Shown: positions 1 to 6,217, counted from the first letter of the stretch. The stretch is DNA of 9,763 nt from Prevotellaceae bacterium (GCA_031264875.1 JAISDK010000184.1:1-9763); one strand, 5' to 3'. The notes: generated by a model not told the origin, from the sequence alone. Program-made: numbers and translations.

Positions 1-46
1 ATGCTAATATGTTATACGTCTCTAAGCTAATATGTTGCACGTCTCG
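1..46. repeat. 23-bp tandem duplication at window edge
   Basis: Two adjacent 23-base units (1-23 and 24-46) share GCTAATATGTT followed by two variable bases and ACGTCTC. The array touches the left edge, so more units may lie outside the window. Just after it, CTCGA at 43-47 and TCGAG at 55-59 could form a small 5-bp stem. No gene is supported here. The function is unknown; it could be the end of a longer tandem array or the remnant of an inserted element. Confidence 0.7.
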
Positions 47-70
47 AGGTACTATCGAGTTGTGCCATGT

Positions 71-144
71 GGGCTTCCAATCCTTAAACTGACGACATTG
101 GACTTTAGCCCTATTATTATCATAGCCGACGGTTTCAACTGCCG
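71..144 (+). repeat. Interspersed repeat, copy 1, with hairpin
   Basis: The 15-base core ATTGGACTTTAGCCC (97-111) recurs exactly at 4054-4068. The similarity continues with gaps: ATAG, ACGG, TTT-C/T-AAC and GCCG follow in the same order in both places (to 144 here, to 4102 there). In this copy the core can also fold back on GGGCTTCCAAT at 71-81, pairing TCCAAT with ATTGGA and GGGCT with AGCCC, with a 4-base bulge. This looks like a diverged family of short intergenic repeats (REP- or MITE-like). No transposase is visible. A short open frame across this stretch (32-220) has no recognisable protein features and I do not call it a gene. Confidence 0.6.
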
Positions 145-257
145 AATGTATTGGATATTGATTTTTGCGACAGTAATGTTGTGCAGTATGCTTTTCATAA
201 AACGTTATATATTCATATAAAACATCACTCACATCAGTCATCGGCATACTGATATTT

Positions 258-288
258 CGTTCAAAAACGTTTCAATTATTTTTGAACG
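258..288 (-). terminator. Stem-loop at 3' end of recR
   Basis: CGTTCAAAAA (258-267) and TTTTTGAACG (279-288) form a perfect 10-bp inverted repeat with an 11-base loop. It overlaps the last codons and stop codon of recR on the minus strand. The A5/T5 part of the stem could act in either direction, but no separate T-tract follows on the minus strand, so it is not a textbook intrinsic terminator. It may instead be a 3'-end protecting stem for the rpmE2-queD-recR transcript. Confidence 0.4.
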
Positions 289-883
289 GTTGCCTGTTTT
301 TAATGGAGCGTCCCAAAGTGATTTCGTCGGTATATTCTATTTCATCGCCAAAACTCATTCCCCTGGCAATTATCGATACTTCGACATTACAGGCAATCAG
401 TTTTTTGTAGAGATAAAAGCAGGTTGTTTCGCCTTCCATGGTTGTACTGAGGGCGAGTATCACTTCACGGATATTTTCACAGGATGCTCTTTCAACTAAT
501 GAATTTATTTTTAGGTCAGAGGGACCTATGCCTTCCATGGGAGAAATGATTCCTCCCAAAACATGGTATAAGCCGTTGTATTGCATCGTGTTTTCTATCA
601 GCATGACTTCGCGGATGCTTTCTACTACGCAAATCATTGAAGTGTCCCGCGACCTGTCCGAACAGACCGGACAGACGGGAGTATCGGAAATATTGTTGCA
701 TATCTCGCAATGAAACAAATCTCTGCGCATCCTTATAATGGCATTTCCAAAACGTTCGACATTGTCGGACGGCTGTTTCAGCAGATGCAGTACGAGCCGC
801 ATAGCCGTTTTACGTCCAATACCCGGAAGGCTCGCCATTTCATCAACGGCAGCTGACAGTAATTTTGAAGATATCTCCACCAT
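272..883 (-). CDS. recR: Recombination mediator protein RecR
   Basis: RecR works with RecF and RecO to load RecA onto SSB-coated single-stranded DNA at gaps during recombinational repair. At 203 residues it has the usual family length. Visible in order: a helix-hairpin-helix (LPGIGRKTAMRL, residues 19-30); a four-cysteine zinc site (C59, C62, C71, C74); a Toprim region starting at VVES (about residue 86) with HVLGG at 107-111; and the family's C-terminal signature EYTDEITLGRSI near residue 183. The ATG at 883 is the natural start, with the helix-hairpin-helix at the expected distance. It is the last gene of a minus-strand cluster, 13 bases after queD, so it is probably transcribed with queD and rpmE2. 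A 10-bp stem-loop overlaps its end. Confidence 0.96.
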   Translation of the reverse strand: MVEISSKLLSAAVDEMASLPGIGRKTAMRLVLHLLKQPSDNVERFGNAIIRMRRDLFHCEICNNISDTPVCPVCSDRSRDTSMICVVESIREVMLIENTMQYNGLYHVLGGIISPMEGIGPSDLKINSLVERASCENIREVILALSTTMEGETTCFYLYKKLIACNVEVSIIARGMSFGDEIEYTDEITLGRSIKNRQPFKNN

Positions 884-896
884 AATTCATTCGTTG

Positions 897-1343
897 CTAT
901 ATAATTTGGTCTGACAAATACCACTCGGCAAAAGAGCTTCTGGTCTCGCTCAGTTTCAGACTGTGCAGGAAAACCGTATCGGGTAAACTGTTTTTCAGTA
1001 TTTCGACAAAATAAAGCAGTATGTTTTCGCACGTCGGCTGGAAATCAAACAGCTCGACTTTACGGTATTCGCTCTTTATTTCATGCGACAGGGGAGAATC
1101 CTTGCGTAACATGAGACAGTGATCGAACCTGTCGGTGATATTCTCTTTAATAATCTGTTTAAGGATTCCGAAATCCACAACCATTCCATGTTTGGGATTG
1201 CTTTTGTCCGTCGAAGGTACGCCTATGACAGTGACATACAGAGTATAGGAATGCCCGTGTATATACCGGCAGGCTCCATCGTATCCTGTCAGCGAATGTG
1301 CCGCTTCGAAGTCAAAACGTTTTGTTAATCGGATTTTGTTCAT
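897..1343 (-). CDS. queD: 6-carboxytetrahydropterin synthase QueD
   Basis: QueD converts 7,8-dihydroneopterin triphosphate to 6-carboxy-5,6,7,8-tetrahydropterin, an early step toward queuosine in tRNA. The protein shows the family's CxxxHGH signature: catalytic Cys25 with zinc ligands His29 and His31, plus His16 in FEAAHSL. GMVVDFGILK (53-62), FDHCLML with His75, PTCEN (103-107) and a late Glu133 (KLSETRSSF) also fit. I place the start at the ATG at 1343 (148 residues). The frame can be extended only to a TTG at 1361, adding six residues absent from the family's usual N-terminus. It lies 49 bases after rpmE2 and 13 before recR. queC and queE are not in the window. A eukaryotic-type 6-pyruvoyl-tetrahydropterin synthase is the alternative, but the motif spacing favours QueD. 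Confidence 0.93.
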   Translation of the reverse strand: MNKIRLTKRFDFEAAHSLTGYDGACRYIHGHSYTLYVTVIGVPSTDKSNPKHGMVVDFGILKQIIKENITDRFDHCLMLRKDSPLSHEIKSEYRKVELFDFQPTCENILLYFVEILKNSLPDTVFLHSLKLSETRSSFAEWYLSDQII

Positions 1344-1392
1344 CAAGAGACTTATTTTCAAATCTCTTATATTCTTTCAAATAACCGCTGAA

Positions 1393-1656
1393 CTACGATT
1401 TTTTCGCTTCTAAATGTTTTTTGTAGCGATTCATAAATTTATCCACACGCCCTGCCGTATCTACCAGCTTCATTTTTCCTGTATAGAAAGGATGGGAAGT
1501 GTTTGATATTTCCAATTTATATAATGGATATTCAATTCCATCAATTTCAACTGTTTCTCTTGTATTTACCGTCGAGCGGGTTAAAAATACCGTCTCGTTT
1601 GACATGTCTTTGAATGCCACTATGCGGTAATTTGCAGGATGAATCCCCTTTTTCAT
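1393..1656 (-). CDS. rpmE2: 50S ribosomal protein L31, type B
   Basis: Component of the large ribosomal subunit. The 87 residues begin MKKGIHPANYRIVAFKD and include SNTSHPFYTGK and GRVDKFMNRY, which are hallmarks of L31. There is no cysteine at all, so it is the zinc-independent type-B (RpmE2/YtjA-like) form rather than the four-cysteine type. In the Bacteroidota this form is often the only L31, so it need not mark zinc-starvation control here. It is the first gene of the minus-strand cluster, with its own well-formed promoter at 1695-1725 and a leader of roughly 30 bases. The leader holds no obvious Shine-Dalgarno sequence, as usual for this phylum. Confidence 0.95.
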   Translation of the reverse strand: MKKGIHPANYRIVAFKDMSNETVFLTRSTVNTRETVEIDGIEYPLYKLEISNTSHPFYTGKMKLVDTAGRVDKFMNRYKKHLEAKKS

Positions 1657-1694
1657 AATACTTTATGCCTTTTATAACTTTTAATTTCAGGGCG

Positions 1695-1725
1695 CAAAAT
1701 TAGATATTTTCCTATTATTCGCAAA
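1695..1725 (-). promoter_or_regulatory. Bacteroidota-type promoter of rpmE2-queD-recR
   Basis: On the minus strand TTTG (1725-1722), a 19-base spacer and TAATTTTG (1702-1695) match the Bacteroides primary promoter pattern TTTG-N19-21-TAnnTTTG. Transcription would begin near 1688, about 30 bases before the rpmE2 ATG. This is the best promoter match in the window. Confidence 0.75.
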
Positions 1726-1742
1726 TTTATTTGAGTTTTTTA

Positions 1743-1750
1743 TATTTTTG
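1743..1750 (+). promoter_or_regulatory. Probable -7 box of the DUF3810 gene
   Basis: TATTTTTG fits the TAnnTTTG consensus and sits 32 bases before the ATG at 1783, which predicts a leader of about 25 bases. I find no TTTG at the expected 19-21 base spacing, and the tract is very T-rich, so the match is weaker than the divergent rpmE2 promoter. The two promoters lie back to back, with the rpmE2 -33 box about 18 bases away. Confidence 0.45.
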
Positions 1751-1782
1751 TTTTTTTAATTAAAGATAAAAAATATAACAGT

Positions 1783-2877
1783 ATGAGACAGTTGTCAGGG
1801 TTGGTCAGACCGGGAAACGGCAGATTTTTTTTCACTTTACTCAAATTTATACTGCCGTGTGTGTTGATATTATTCGTTTTTTTGTGTTCGCGCCTGCCCG
1901 GCATGGCTGAAGCGTATATCGGGCATTGTTATCCGGTAATCGCAGCTGTACTGTCTTCTGTTTCATGCAGATTTCCGTTTTCTTTGTTTGATGTACTGAT
2001 TATAGTTGCAGCAGTTGTTTTTATCGGCAGTATTGTGCTGATGTTTATGCGGAAATTATCGTTCATCCGCTGGTTAAAGGCTGTCGTTGCGTCAATATTA
2101 TGGTTAGTGTCATGGTTTTACATGTCGTGGGGAATTGCTTATTTCCGTCCCGGATTTCATGAGCGTTTCGGAGTGGAACAGCCTGTCGAAGATGCTGCCT
2201 GTTTCGAGGCTTTGGTTTGCCGGTACATTGATTCTTTAAACAAGTCGTATGTCGCTGAACCTGATTTGGATATTGATGAAATAGACAGCGCTGTGGAAAC
2301 GTCATACGAAAAACTCAGCAGACAGCTGCGTATTCCCTACCCTTGCGGGAAGCGTCGCCCGAAATCTTCTGTCATAGAAGGGTTAATGACCCGTGCAGGC
2401 GTTTCGGGATTTTTTAGTCCTTTTTTTAATGAAGAACATCTTAATTATTTTCAACTCCCTGTAAGCTATCCGTTTTCTTCGGCTCATGAGAAGGCGCACC
2501 AGTTTGGAATTGCAAGCGAATCGGAATGTAATCTGTATGCTTCCATTATTTGCTGTTCGAGCGAACATCCTTTGACGCGATATAGCGGCTATCTGGAAAC
2601 GGTTTGGTATCTGCTTAAGAATCTGCGGAAAATAGCGCCCGATAAATACAGTGAGACTGTTCGGAAGGTTGATTCCCGCATCATCGACGATTACCGGAAA
2701 ATCAGCGAGCGCTGGCAAGAAGCTCTCAATCCAACTCTTTCGTCCGTACAGAATAAAGTATATGACAGCTACCTGAAAACGAACAGACAGCAAAGCGGTA
2801 TCCTCAGTTATTCCGAAATGACCGTCCTGCTGGTTGCATGGGAAACTTTACAAAATTCGGACAACATTAACCGTTAA
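1783..2877 (+). CDS. DUF3810 membrane protein with HExxH motif
   Basis: A 364-residue inner-membrane protein of the DUF3810 family, which is largely confined to Bacteroidota and has no established function. Three hydrophobic segments lie at about residues 18-36, 69-89 and 98-120. A long soluble domain follows, containing SSAHEKAHQFG. HEKAH (235-239) matches the zinc-peptidase motif HExxH, and SESECN (245-250) supplies candidate glutamates (E246, E248) for a third ligand, as in gluzincin peptidases. A membrane-bound zinc metallopeptidase is therefore plausible, but this is inference; no substrate can be read from the context. The ATG at 1783 follows a -7-like box by 32 bases. The gene diverges from rpmE2 and overlaps the end of the AlkZ-like gene by 11 bases. 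Family call firm, enzymatic role tentative. Confidence 0.87.
   Translation: MRQLSGLVRPGNGRFFFTLLKFILPCVLILFVFLCSRLPGMAEAYIGHCYPVIAAVLSSVSCRFPFSLFDVLIIVAAVVFIGSIVLMFMRKLSFIRWLKAVVASILWLVSWFYMSWGIAYFRPGFHERFGVEQPVEDAACFEALVCRYIDSLNKSYVAEPDLDIDEIDSAVETSYEKLSRQLRIPYPCGKRRPKSSVIEGLMTRAGVSGFFSPFFNEEHLNYFQLPVSYPFSSAHEKAHQFGIASESECNLYASIICCSSEHPLTRYSGYLETVWYLLKNLRKIAPDKYSETVRKVDSRIIDDYRKISERWQEALNPTLSSVQNKVYDSYLKTNRQQSGILSYSEMTVLLVAWETLQNSDNINR
2867..2877. other. Palindromic overlap carrying both stop codons
   Basis: TTAACCGTTAA is an 11-base inverted repeat (TTAAC / GTTAA around one central base). Its left TTA is the stop codon of the minus-strand AlkZ-like gene and its right TAA is the stop of the plus-strand DUF3810 gene. 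The two genes therefore converge and overlap with no terminator between them. Confidence 0.85.
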
Positions 2878-3949
2878 TCATTTTATCCATAAAAAACGCT
2901 CTGTATCTGTTTTCGGCGATTTTCATACGGTTTTCATCCGTGTTGGCTGCGTCAAAAAAAGCGGGTTTAACAGTTATGCGGTTTTTACTTGCCGTTTTTT
3001 GCCATGTACCTGCAATTCTGCCGTTCGATGCAATGACCGGATGAAATATTCCATTTTTGCTGAATGCTTTCATTTGATATTCCGTATCCAAAACGCCTGT
3101 TCTGTCTTTGTAAGCAATTATATACTCATCGAAAGCGGGAAGGAAATGGAAGGTATCGGGCGATTCGAGTTCTCCGCGGTACGATTGATGGACAAATAAG
3201 AGGCTTTCATGAAACATGACAGTGAACAGTTCCGGCTGAATCAGGTGAACAGCCTGTCGTGCATTGCCGACGGACAAGCCCGACCACCATGCAAAATCCT
3301 GTAAACCTGCCGGAGAGTGGCTCCTGAAATATTTTGTCGCCAGTGTAGCCAGAGCTTCCTCCCTATGCAGCGTTTTTGCAGGAGGAACACGCTCGTCAAT
3401 CAAAGCGTATGTTTGCCTGTTTCCCCTGTCGATACCGCTGCACACAATTCCTTCCACTTCGGCGCGCATCATGAAATGGGTCATCCGGGACGTATCGGCT
3501 GCAATACCGGCTTTAGTCAGTTCCAGAGCGAGTTCCTGTCTTGTCAGATGATTGTTGCCTTCCAGTATTTTTTCGATGAGCCGGTTACATTTGGAATACA
3601 GTTCTCCGGTGATTTCCAGATTTCTGTCTCTTGAAGCGGCCGACGATTTAATCCGCTCCCCAGACAGTTGCAGCATCCACCGTATGTCCTCCGCCGCCAC
3701 TAAATGCCATGTTGGACGCATCACATGCGTTCTCAGGATTTTCCCGGCACTCAACGCCGCTTCAACATCCACGACTGTAGCAGACTGTAACCTGACGCCA
3801 AGCGCCCATTTCGACATGCTGTAATCCTGCGCCTGAATTGCGCCCATCCATGCAACAAGCTTTTCCGGTTCGTTAAATTCGGGATTTCCCAGCTGATGAC
3901 TGCGTATGCGTATGCTTTCCACGCTGTTTACCGGTTCCGAATATTCCAT
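2867..3949 (-). CDS. AlkZ-like winged-helix DNA glycosylase
   Basis: Member of the HTH_42/COG3214 winged-helix family, which includes the DNA glycosylases AlkZ and YcaQ that remove bulky or crosslinking alkylated bases. Counted from the ATG at 3949 (360 residues), the segment WMGAIQAQDYSMSKWAL contains Q39-A-Q41. This matches the catalytic QxQ motif of AlkZ rather than the QxD of YcaQ. THVMRPTWHLV (about 74-84) is the next conserved block, and the C-terminal part (FLPAFDEYIIAYKDR, then NGRIAGTW) is typical. The frame extends upstream to an ATG at 4009, but a -7 box (3988-3981) lies inside that extension, so transcription should start near 3975. The ATG at 3976 would then be almost leaderless, so 3949 is preferred. 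Natural-product producers use AlkZ for self-resistance; no biosynthetic genes are visible here, so a general repair role is more likely. Substrate unknown. Confidence 0.82.
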   Translation of the reverse strand: MEYSEPVNSVESIRIRSHQLGNPEFNEPEKLVAWMGAIQAQDYSMSKWALGVRLQSATVVDVEAALSAGKILRTHVMRPTWHLVAAEDIRWMLQLSGERIKSSAASRDRNLEITGELYSKCNRLIEKILEGNNHLTRQELALELTKAGIAADTSRMTHFMMRAEVEGIVCSGIDRGNRQTYALIDERVPPAKTLHREEALATLATKYFRSHSPAGLQDFAWWSGLSVGNARQAVHLIQPELFTVMFHESLLFVHQSYRGELESPDTFHFLPAFDEYIIAYKDRTGVLDTEYQMKAFSKNGIFHPVIASNGRIAGTWQKTASKNRITVKPAFFDAANTDENRMKIAENRYRAFFMDKMING

Positions 3950-3980
3950 TTTTATCGGATTGATCAATATTTTCATTGCG

Positions 3981-3988
3981 CAAAGGTA
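3981..3988 (-). promoter_or_regulatory. -7 box of the AlkZ-like gene
   Basis: The minus strand reads TACCTTTG followed by CGCA, a close match to the TAnnTTTG box. No TTTG lies 19-21 bases upstream; that position is occupied by the inverted repeat at 3998-4036. This could mean the promoter depends on an activator, or simply that its -33 element is weak. The box places the transcription start near 3975 and so decides the start codon of the gene. Confidence 0.55.
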
Positions 3989-3997
3989 ATTACATTT

Positions 3998-4036
3998 CAT
4001 GTTACGCATGGGGCGCCGCCATATTTGCGTAACATG
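3998..4036. repeat. 11-bp perfect inverted repeat upstream of AlkZ-like gene
   Basis: CATGTTACGCA (3998-4008) and TGCGTAACATG (4026-4036) are exact reverse complements around a 17-base spacer. The spacer adds TGG/CCA pairing and a central GGCGCC, so a long hairpin with one 4-base bulge could form. It lies immediately upstream of the -7 box of the AlkZ-like gene, where a -33 element would be expected. It may be an operator for a dimeric regulator, a REP-like repeat, or an mRNA-end structure. It also creates the two spurious upstream ATG codons of the AlkZ-like frame. Confidence 0.75.
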
Positions 4037-4053
4037 AGTTATTAATTGAAAAT

Positions 4054-4102
4054 ATTGGACTTTAGCCCAATTGTAAAATATAGACGGTGATTTTAACAGC
4101 CG
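4054..4102 (+). repeat. Interspersed repeat, copy 2
   Basis: Contains the same 15-base core ATTGGACTTTAGCCC (4054-4068) as 97-111, then ATAG (4080-4083), ACGG (4084-4087), TTTTAAC (4091-4097) and GCCG (4099-4102) in the same order as copy 1. Small insertions or deletions separate the blocks. The left-hand pairing partner of copy 1 is absent here. Instead ATTGG (4054-4058) and CCAAT (4067-4071) can pair. It lies 17 bases beyond the 11-bp inverted repeat. Confidence 0.6.
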
Positions 4103-4135
4103 GGTTGGTAAAAATTGACTGTTTCAGATTTCTTA

Positions 4136-4177
4136 CAGTAGAATTTTTACATGTATAACGTTATACTATTTCTACTG
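4136..4177. repeat. Nested inverted repeats
   Basis: A perfect 14-base palindrome GTATAACGTTATAC (4153-4166) sits inside an outer inverted repeat CAGTAGAA (4136-4143) / TTCTACTG (4170-4177). The inner palindrome is off-centre, with 9 bases on the left and 3 on the right. The structure is A/T-rich and lies about 215 bases before the sppA -7 box. An operator for a dimeric transcription factor is possible; no regulator gene lies nearby. Confidence 0.6.
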
Positions 4178-4309
4178 AAGATTAAATGTCCTGTTATCAT
4201 AATTTTCTTTGTGTGTTTTCAAAAGAGTATGTAAATATTTTTATCATGCAGATATATACCAATATTTCAATTAACCTGCGAACAGATAAACGATGTACGA
4301 ATTATGGCG

Positions 4310-4317
4310 CAAAAGTA
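4310..4317 (-). promoter_or_regulatory. Promoter-like box facing the AlkZ-like gene
   Basis: The minus strand reads TACTTTTG followed by CGCC, a good TAnnTTTG match, but no TTTG lies 19-21 bases upstream. If used, it would start a transcript near 4303 running left through the repeats, either a small RNA or a long leader for the AlkZ-like gene. No open frame of note follows it. Confidence 0.25.
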
Positions 4318-4391
4318 CTGCGACCGTATGCTATCACATGTCGCAATATGGAACAGAATGTGCTTTTTATTTTAATCTCTAAAAATTGTAT

Positions 4392-4399
4392 TACTTTTG
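4392..4399 (+). promoter_or_regulatory. Probable -7 box of sppA
   Basis: TACTTTTG matches TAnnTTTG and lies 74 bases before the sppA ATG, predicting a leader of nearly 70 bases. The expected -33 position holds only a T-rich run without a clear TTTG. Confidence 0.45.
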
Positions 4400-4473
4400 G
4401 CTCGATTTTTGTAGTAAATATACGCCGTATTTAAAAAAGTTTTAATAAAGAATACAATTTAATTAAATGTGAT

Positions 4474-6204
4474 ATGAAAAATTTCTTCAAAATGTTGCTT
4501 GCGTCCATACTCGGGATAATGATAGTTAACATTCTGGTTTTTATAATCCTGTTTGCCATGATAGCCGCCATGGGTTCTACCGCTCCGGTGACTGTGAAAA
4601 ACAATTCCATATTGAAAATCTCTTTAGACAAGCCGATTGAAGACCGTTCCGGTATTCCGACGATTGATATTCTCAGCCTTGACGTCGAGACCAATTTAGG
4701 GCTGAACAGTCTCCTTAACGGGATAGAGCAGGCAAAATACGATAACCGCATAAAAGGCGCATATCTGGAACTTTCGAGTATTCAGGCGGGCATTGCCTCC
4801 GTCGAAGAAATACGCAACGCTCTGCTGGATTTCAAGGAATCGGGGAAATTTATTCTGGCTTATGCCGAAAGTTATTCGCAAAAAGCGTATTATCTGGCTA
4901 CAGTTGCCGACAAGATATACCTGAATCCGTTTGGAAGCATCGACTTCGCGGGAATCAGTTCAAAATTGACATTTTTCAAAGGACTGCTGGACAAACTGGG
5001 GATTGATATGCAGATTATCCGTCACGGAAAATTCAAATCGGCTATAGAACCGTTTACTCTCAACAGGATGAGCGACGAAAACAGAGAACAGATAAAGTCA
5101 TATACAGGTTCTATATGGAACTATATATTGCAGACCATCAGCGCTTCGAGAGATATTGCAACGGAAGAGTTAAACCGCATAGCCGACAATATGGAACTTG
5201 CCGTGGCCGAAGACGCTCTCAATAAAAAGTTTGTCGATCAACTGCTATACGAAGACGAATTGATTGCGGAACTGACAAAATATTCGGGAAGCACAACTCT
5301 AAACACTGTGAATATAGATAAATACAGCACAGCTTCGCTGCCTCTTCCGGGAACGGGAAATAAAATTGCCGTGATATATGCTTCCGGAGAAATCATGGCG
5401 GGCGAAGGCGAAACCGATATTATGTCAAAAAATATTATCGCGGCAATCAGTAAGGCGCGGAAGGATTCGAGTATTAGAGCGGTGGTATTCAGAGTTAATT
5501 CGCCCGGAGGCAGCGCCGGCGCTTCGGAGTTTATTGCCCGCGAACTCGAAATAACGAAAGCGAAGAAACCTGTTGTCATATCTATGGGCGATCTCGCTGC
5601 TTCGGGAGGCTACTGGATTTCAACGCCCGGCGATAAAATATTTGCGCACCGTACAACCCTGACCGGCTCGATAGGAGTGTTCGGCATGATTCCAAATATC
5701 GAAAAAGCCATGAGAGAAAAACTGGGAATAACCTATGACGTGGTGAATACCAATGAACATTCCGATTTTCCTTCGCTTACACGGCCATTGAAACAAGTCG
5801 AAAAGAATTATTTACAGAAAAATATTGAATTCGTGTATTCGAAATTCACGGAGAAGGTTGCGAAATCCAGAAATTTAACGGTAGAAAGAGTGGACAGCAT
5901 CGGGCAGGGAAGAGTGTGGAGCGGAATAAACGCTTTCGATATTGGCTTGATTGACTATTTTGGGGGAATAAAGGAGGCCATTCAGGAAGCTGCCAGTTTG
6001 GCAGACATTTCGGATTATTCCATACTGGAATTGCCAAAAGAATTAAATGCACTGGAAATGCTGGTGAAAACTCTTGAAACTAAAGTGTCAAAATCCGCAG
6101 ACAGTGAACTTGTCCGCTCATTTAAATACTATGAACATATAGTGAACAGTATTAAAAACTTCGGCATCGTTGCAAAATTACCATATATAATAGAAATAGA
6201 CTAG
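4474..6204 (+). CDS. sppA: Signal peptide peptidase SppA, 67K type
   Basis: A membrane-anchored serine protease that cleaves residual signal peptides after release by signal peptidase. At 576 residues it is the long, duplicated-domain form typical of Gram-negative bacteria. An N-terminal signal anchor spans about residues 5-33. The N-terminal domain contains RHGKFKSAIEPF, whose Lys188 corresponds to the catalytic lysine (K209 in E. coli). The C-terminal domain contains VNSPGGSAGASE (341-352) and MGDLAASGGYWIS (371-383), whose Ser377 is the nucleophile (S409 in E. coli). Both catalytic residues are present at a spacing like that of E. coli, so the enzyme should be active as a Ser/Lys dyad. The ATG at 4474 puts the anchor at the very N-terminus. 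The DUF58 gene starts 1-13 bases after its stop, so the two are probably co-transcribed. Confidence 0.95.
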   Translation: MKNFFKMLLASILGIMIVNILVFIILFAMIAAMGSTAPVTVKNNSILKISLDKPIEDRSGIPTIDILSLDVETNLGLNSLLNGIEQAKYDNRIKGAYLELSSIQAGIASVEEIRNALLDFKESGKFILAYAESYSQKAYYLATVADKIYLNPFGSIDFAGISSKLTFFKGLLDKLGIDMQIIRHGKFKSAIEPFTLNRMSDENREQIKSYTGSIWNYILQTISASRDIATEELNRIADNMELAVAEDALNKKFVDQLLYEDELIAELTKYSGSTTLNTVNIDKYSTASLPLPGTGNKIAVIYASGEIMAGEGETDIMSKNIIAAISKARKDSSIRAVVFRVNSPGGSAGASEFIARELEITKAKKPVVISMGDLAASGGYWISTPGDKIFAHRTTLTGSIGVFGMIPNIEKAMREKLGITYDVVNTNEHSDFPSLTRPLKQVEKNYLQKNIEFVYSKFTEKVAKSRNLTVERVDSIGQGRVWSGINAFDIGLIDYFGGIKEAIQEAASLADISDYSILELPKELNALEMLVKTLETKVSKSADSELVRSFKYYEHIVNSIKNFGIVAKLPYIIEID

Positions 6205-6217
6205 TTTGTACGTAAAA

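Larger units (their letters stand above)
3950..4473. other. Repeat-rich intergenic region, no gene supported
   Basis: This 524-base gap between two divergently read genes is AT-rich. It holds, left to right: the -7 box of the AlkZ-like gene, an 11-bp inverted repeat, copy 2 of the interspersed repeat, a nested palindrome (4136-4177), a promoter-like box facing left (4310-4317), a 6-bp stem TGCGAC/GTCGCA (4319-4324, 4340-4345), and the -7 box of sppA (4392-4399). An 82-codon open frame at 4186-4434 has no recognisable features and overlaps the sppA promoter, so I do not call it. I see no tRNA, known riboswitch or transposase. Confidence 0.6.

Noticed and set aside
1..46. Start of a CRISPR array
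   Set aside because: The two units abut directly with no spacers, and no cas gene is present.
32..220. 62-codon plus-strand open frame at the left end
   Set aside because: It runs across the tandem duplication and the interspersed repeat, shows no domain or typical start context, and its sequence is explained by the repeat.
233..253. ATCAGT/ACTGAT inverted repeat as a regulatory site
   Set aside because: Only 6 bp, downstream of recR with no promoter nearby; expected by chance.
1344..1361. Longer queD start at TTG 1361
   Set aside because: The added residues are not part of the family N-terminus and an ATG follows at 1343 in the expected place.
4319..4345. TGCGAC/GTCGCA 6-bp stem as a terminator
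   Set aside because: Short stem, 15-base loop, no T-tract; could easily occur by chance.
4186..4434. 82-codon plus-strand open frame before sppA
   Set aside because: No recognisable motif, irregular composition, and it covers the likely sppA promoter; probably chance in AT-rich DNA.
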